NCBI GenBank assembly: GCA_903831485.1 | Contig: CAIKXW010000227.1 | Span: 1 to 5,758, forward strand | DNA from: an uncultured Alphaproteobacteria bacterium | Lineage (GTDB): Bacteria > Pseudomonadota > Alphaproteobacteria > Caulobacterales > Hyphomonadaceae | Direction: 5' to 3' | Length of the DNA: 5,758 nucleotides | Part shown: positions 5,685 through 5,758 of the stretch, in pieces | Position numbering within the stretch: the stretch's first letter is position 1 | Layout of the letters: each line of letters begins with the position of its first letter | Program-made: the position numbers and the translations under genes | Notes under the pieces: model-generated | Told to the model about the DNA's origin: nothing | What the model saw: only the letters and a program-made list of their open reading frames with translations | Databases searched by the model: none

Positions 5685-5701
5685 ATTGAAATCGTTACAA
5701 T
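5685..5701. promoter_or_regulatory. Dyad symmetry upstream of the dksA promoter
   Basis: ATTGAAATCGTTACAAT is an imperfect palindrome centred on C5693, with 6 of 8 pairs matching and the ends ATTG and CAAT fully paired. It sits in the only A/T-rich patch of this region, 23 bases upstream of the candidate -35 element. An activator or repressor site is possible. I cannot name the protein. Confidence 0.3.
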
Positions 5702-5758
5702 TTTCTGCAGTAGCTGGTTCCTGCGCCGGTCGGGGTGAGCATCCGCTCATTCGCCGGG

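Noticed and set aside
5580..5750. A 56-codon minus-strand frame from an ATG at 5750 ending in the dksA overlap
   Set aside because: Its codons lack the G/C third-position bias of the window's real genes and the product is unrecognisable. It also runs through the candidate dksA promoter. Only the last five codons, with their own strong ribosome site, are kept as a candidate.
5735..5758. Possible start of a divergent plus-strand gene at a GTG (MSIRSFAG)
   Set aside because: Only eight codons lie in the window and there is no good ribosome site, so it cannot be supported.

Overview
The window is a GC-rich bacterial chromosome segment with dense coding and strong G/C preference at third codon positions. 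The DksA, RecR, RmuC and TRIC-family proteins read like those of Alphaproteobacteria, perhaps the Hyphomonadaceae/Caulobacterales. That placement rests on protein character and recall, not on a search. There is no rRNA, tRNA, CRISPR array, insertion sequence, phage gene or attachment site. It looks like ordinary core chromosome, and I did not find a convincing undescribed system.

Left part (1-4398), all on the minus strand and read right to left: a small secreted cysteine-rich protein with a TonB C-terminal-like fold (4398-4000); a one-pass membrane protein resembling DUF4760 (3931-3425); recR (3352-2753); a small membrane-anchored protein of unknown function (2731-2483); rmuC (2391-985); and an acyltransferase-3 membrane enzyme cut by the left edge (925-1). 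Gaps are 21-91 bases. RecR and RmuC both concern DNA repair and recombination, so the middle of this cluster has a loose genome-maintenance theme, but the other members show no link to it. A possible separate promoter sits directly before rmuC.

Right part: a TRIC/UPF0126 family membrane protein (4540-5166) is the only plus-strand gene. It diverges from the TonB-like gene across a 141-base region containing two symmetrical elements. It converges with dksA (5583-5170, minus), and their stop codons are 3 bases apart. DksA, the RNA polymerase-binding partner of ppGpp, is here a reduced-cysteine form: two of the four zinc ligands are replaced. Its upstream region (5584-5758) holds a weak promoter match, a dyad symmetry, and a five-codon mini-ORF with a strong Shine-Dalgarno sequence whose stop overlaps the dksA start.

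No gene-free stretch exceeds 300 bases. The most interesting leads are regulatory: the dksA leader, the possibly leaderless rmuC transcript, and the repeat-bearing divergent region before the TRIC gene.
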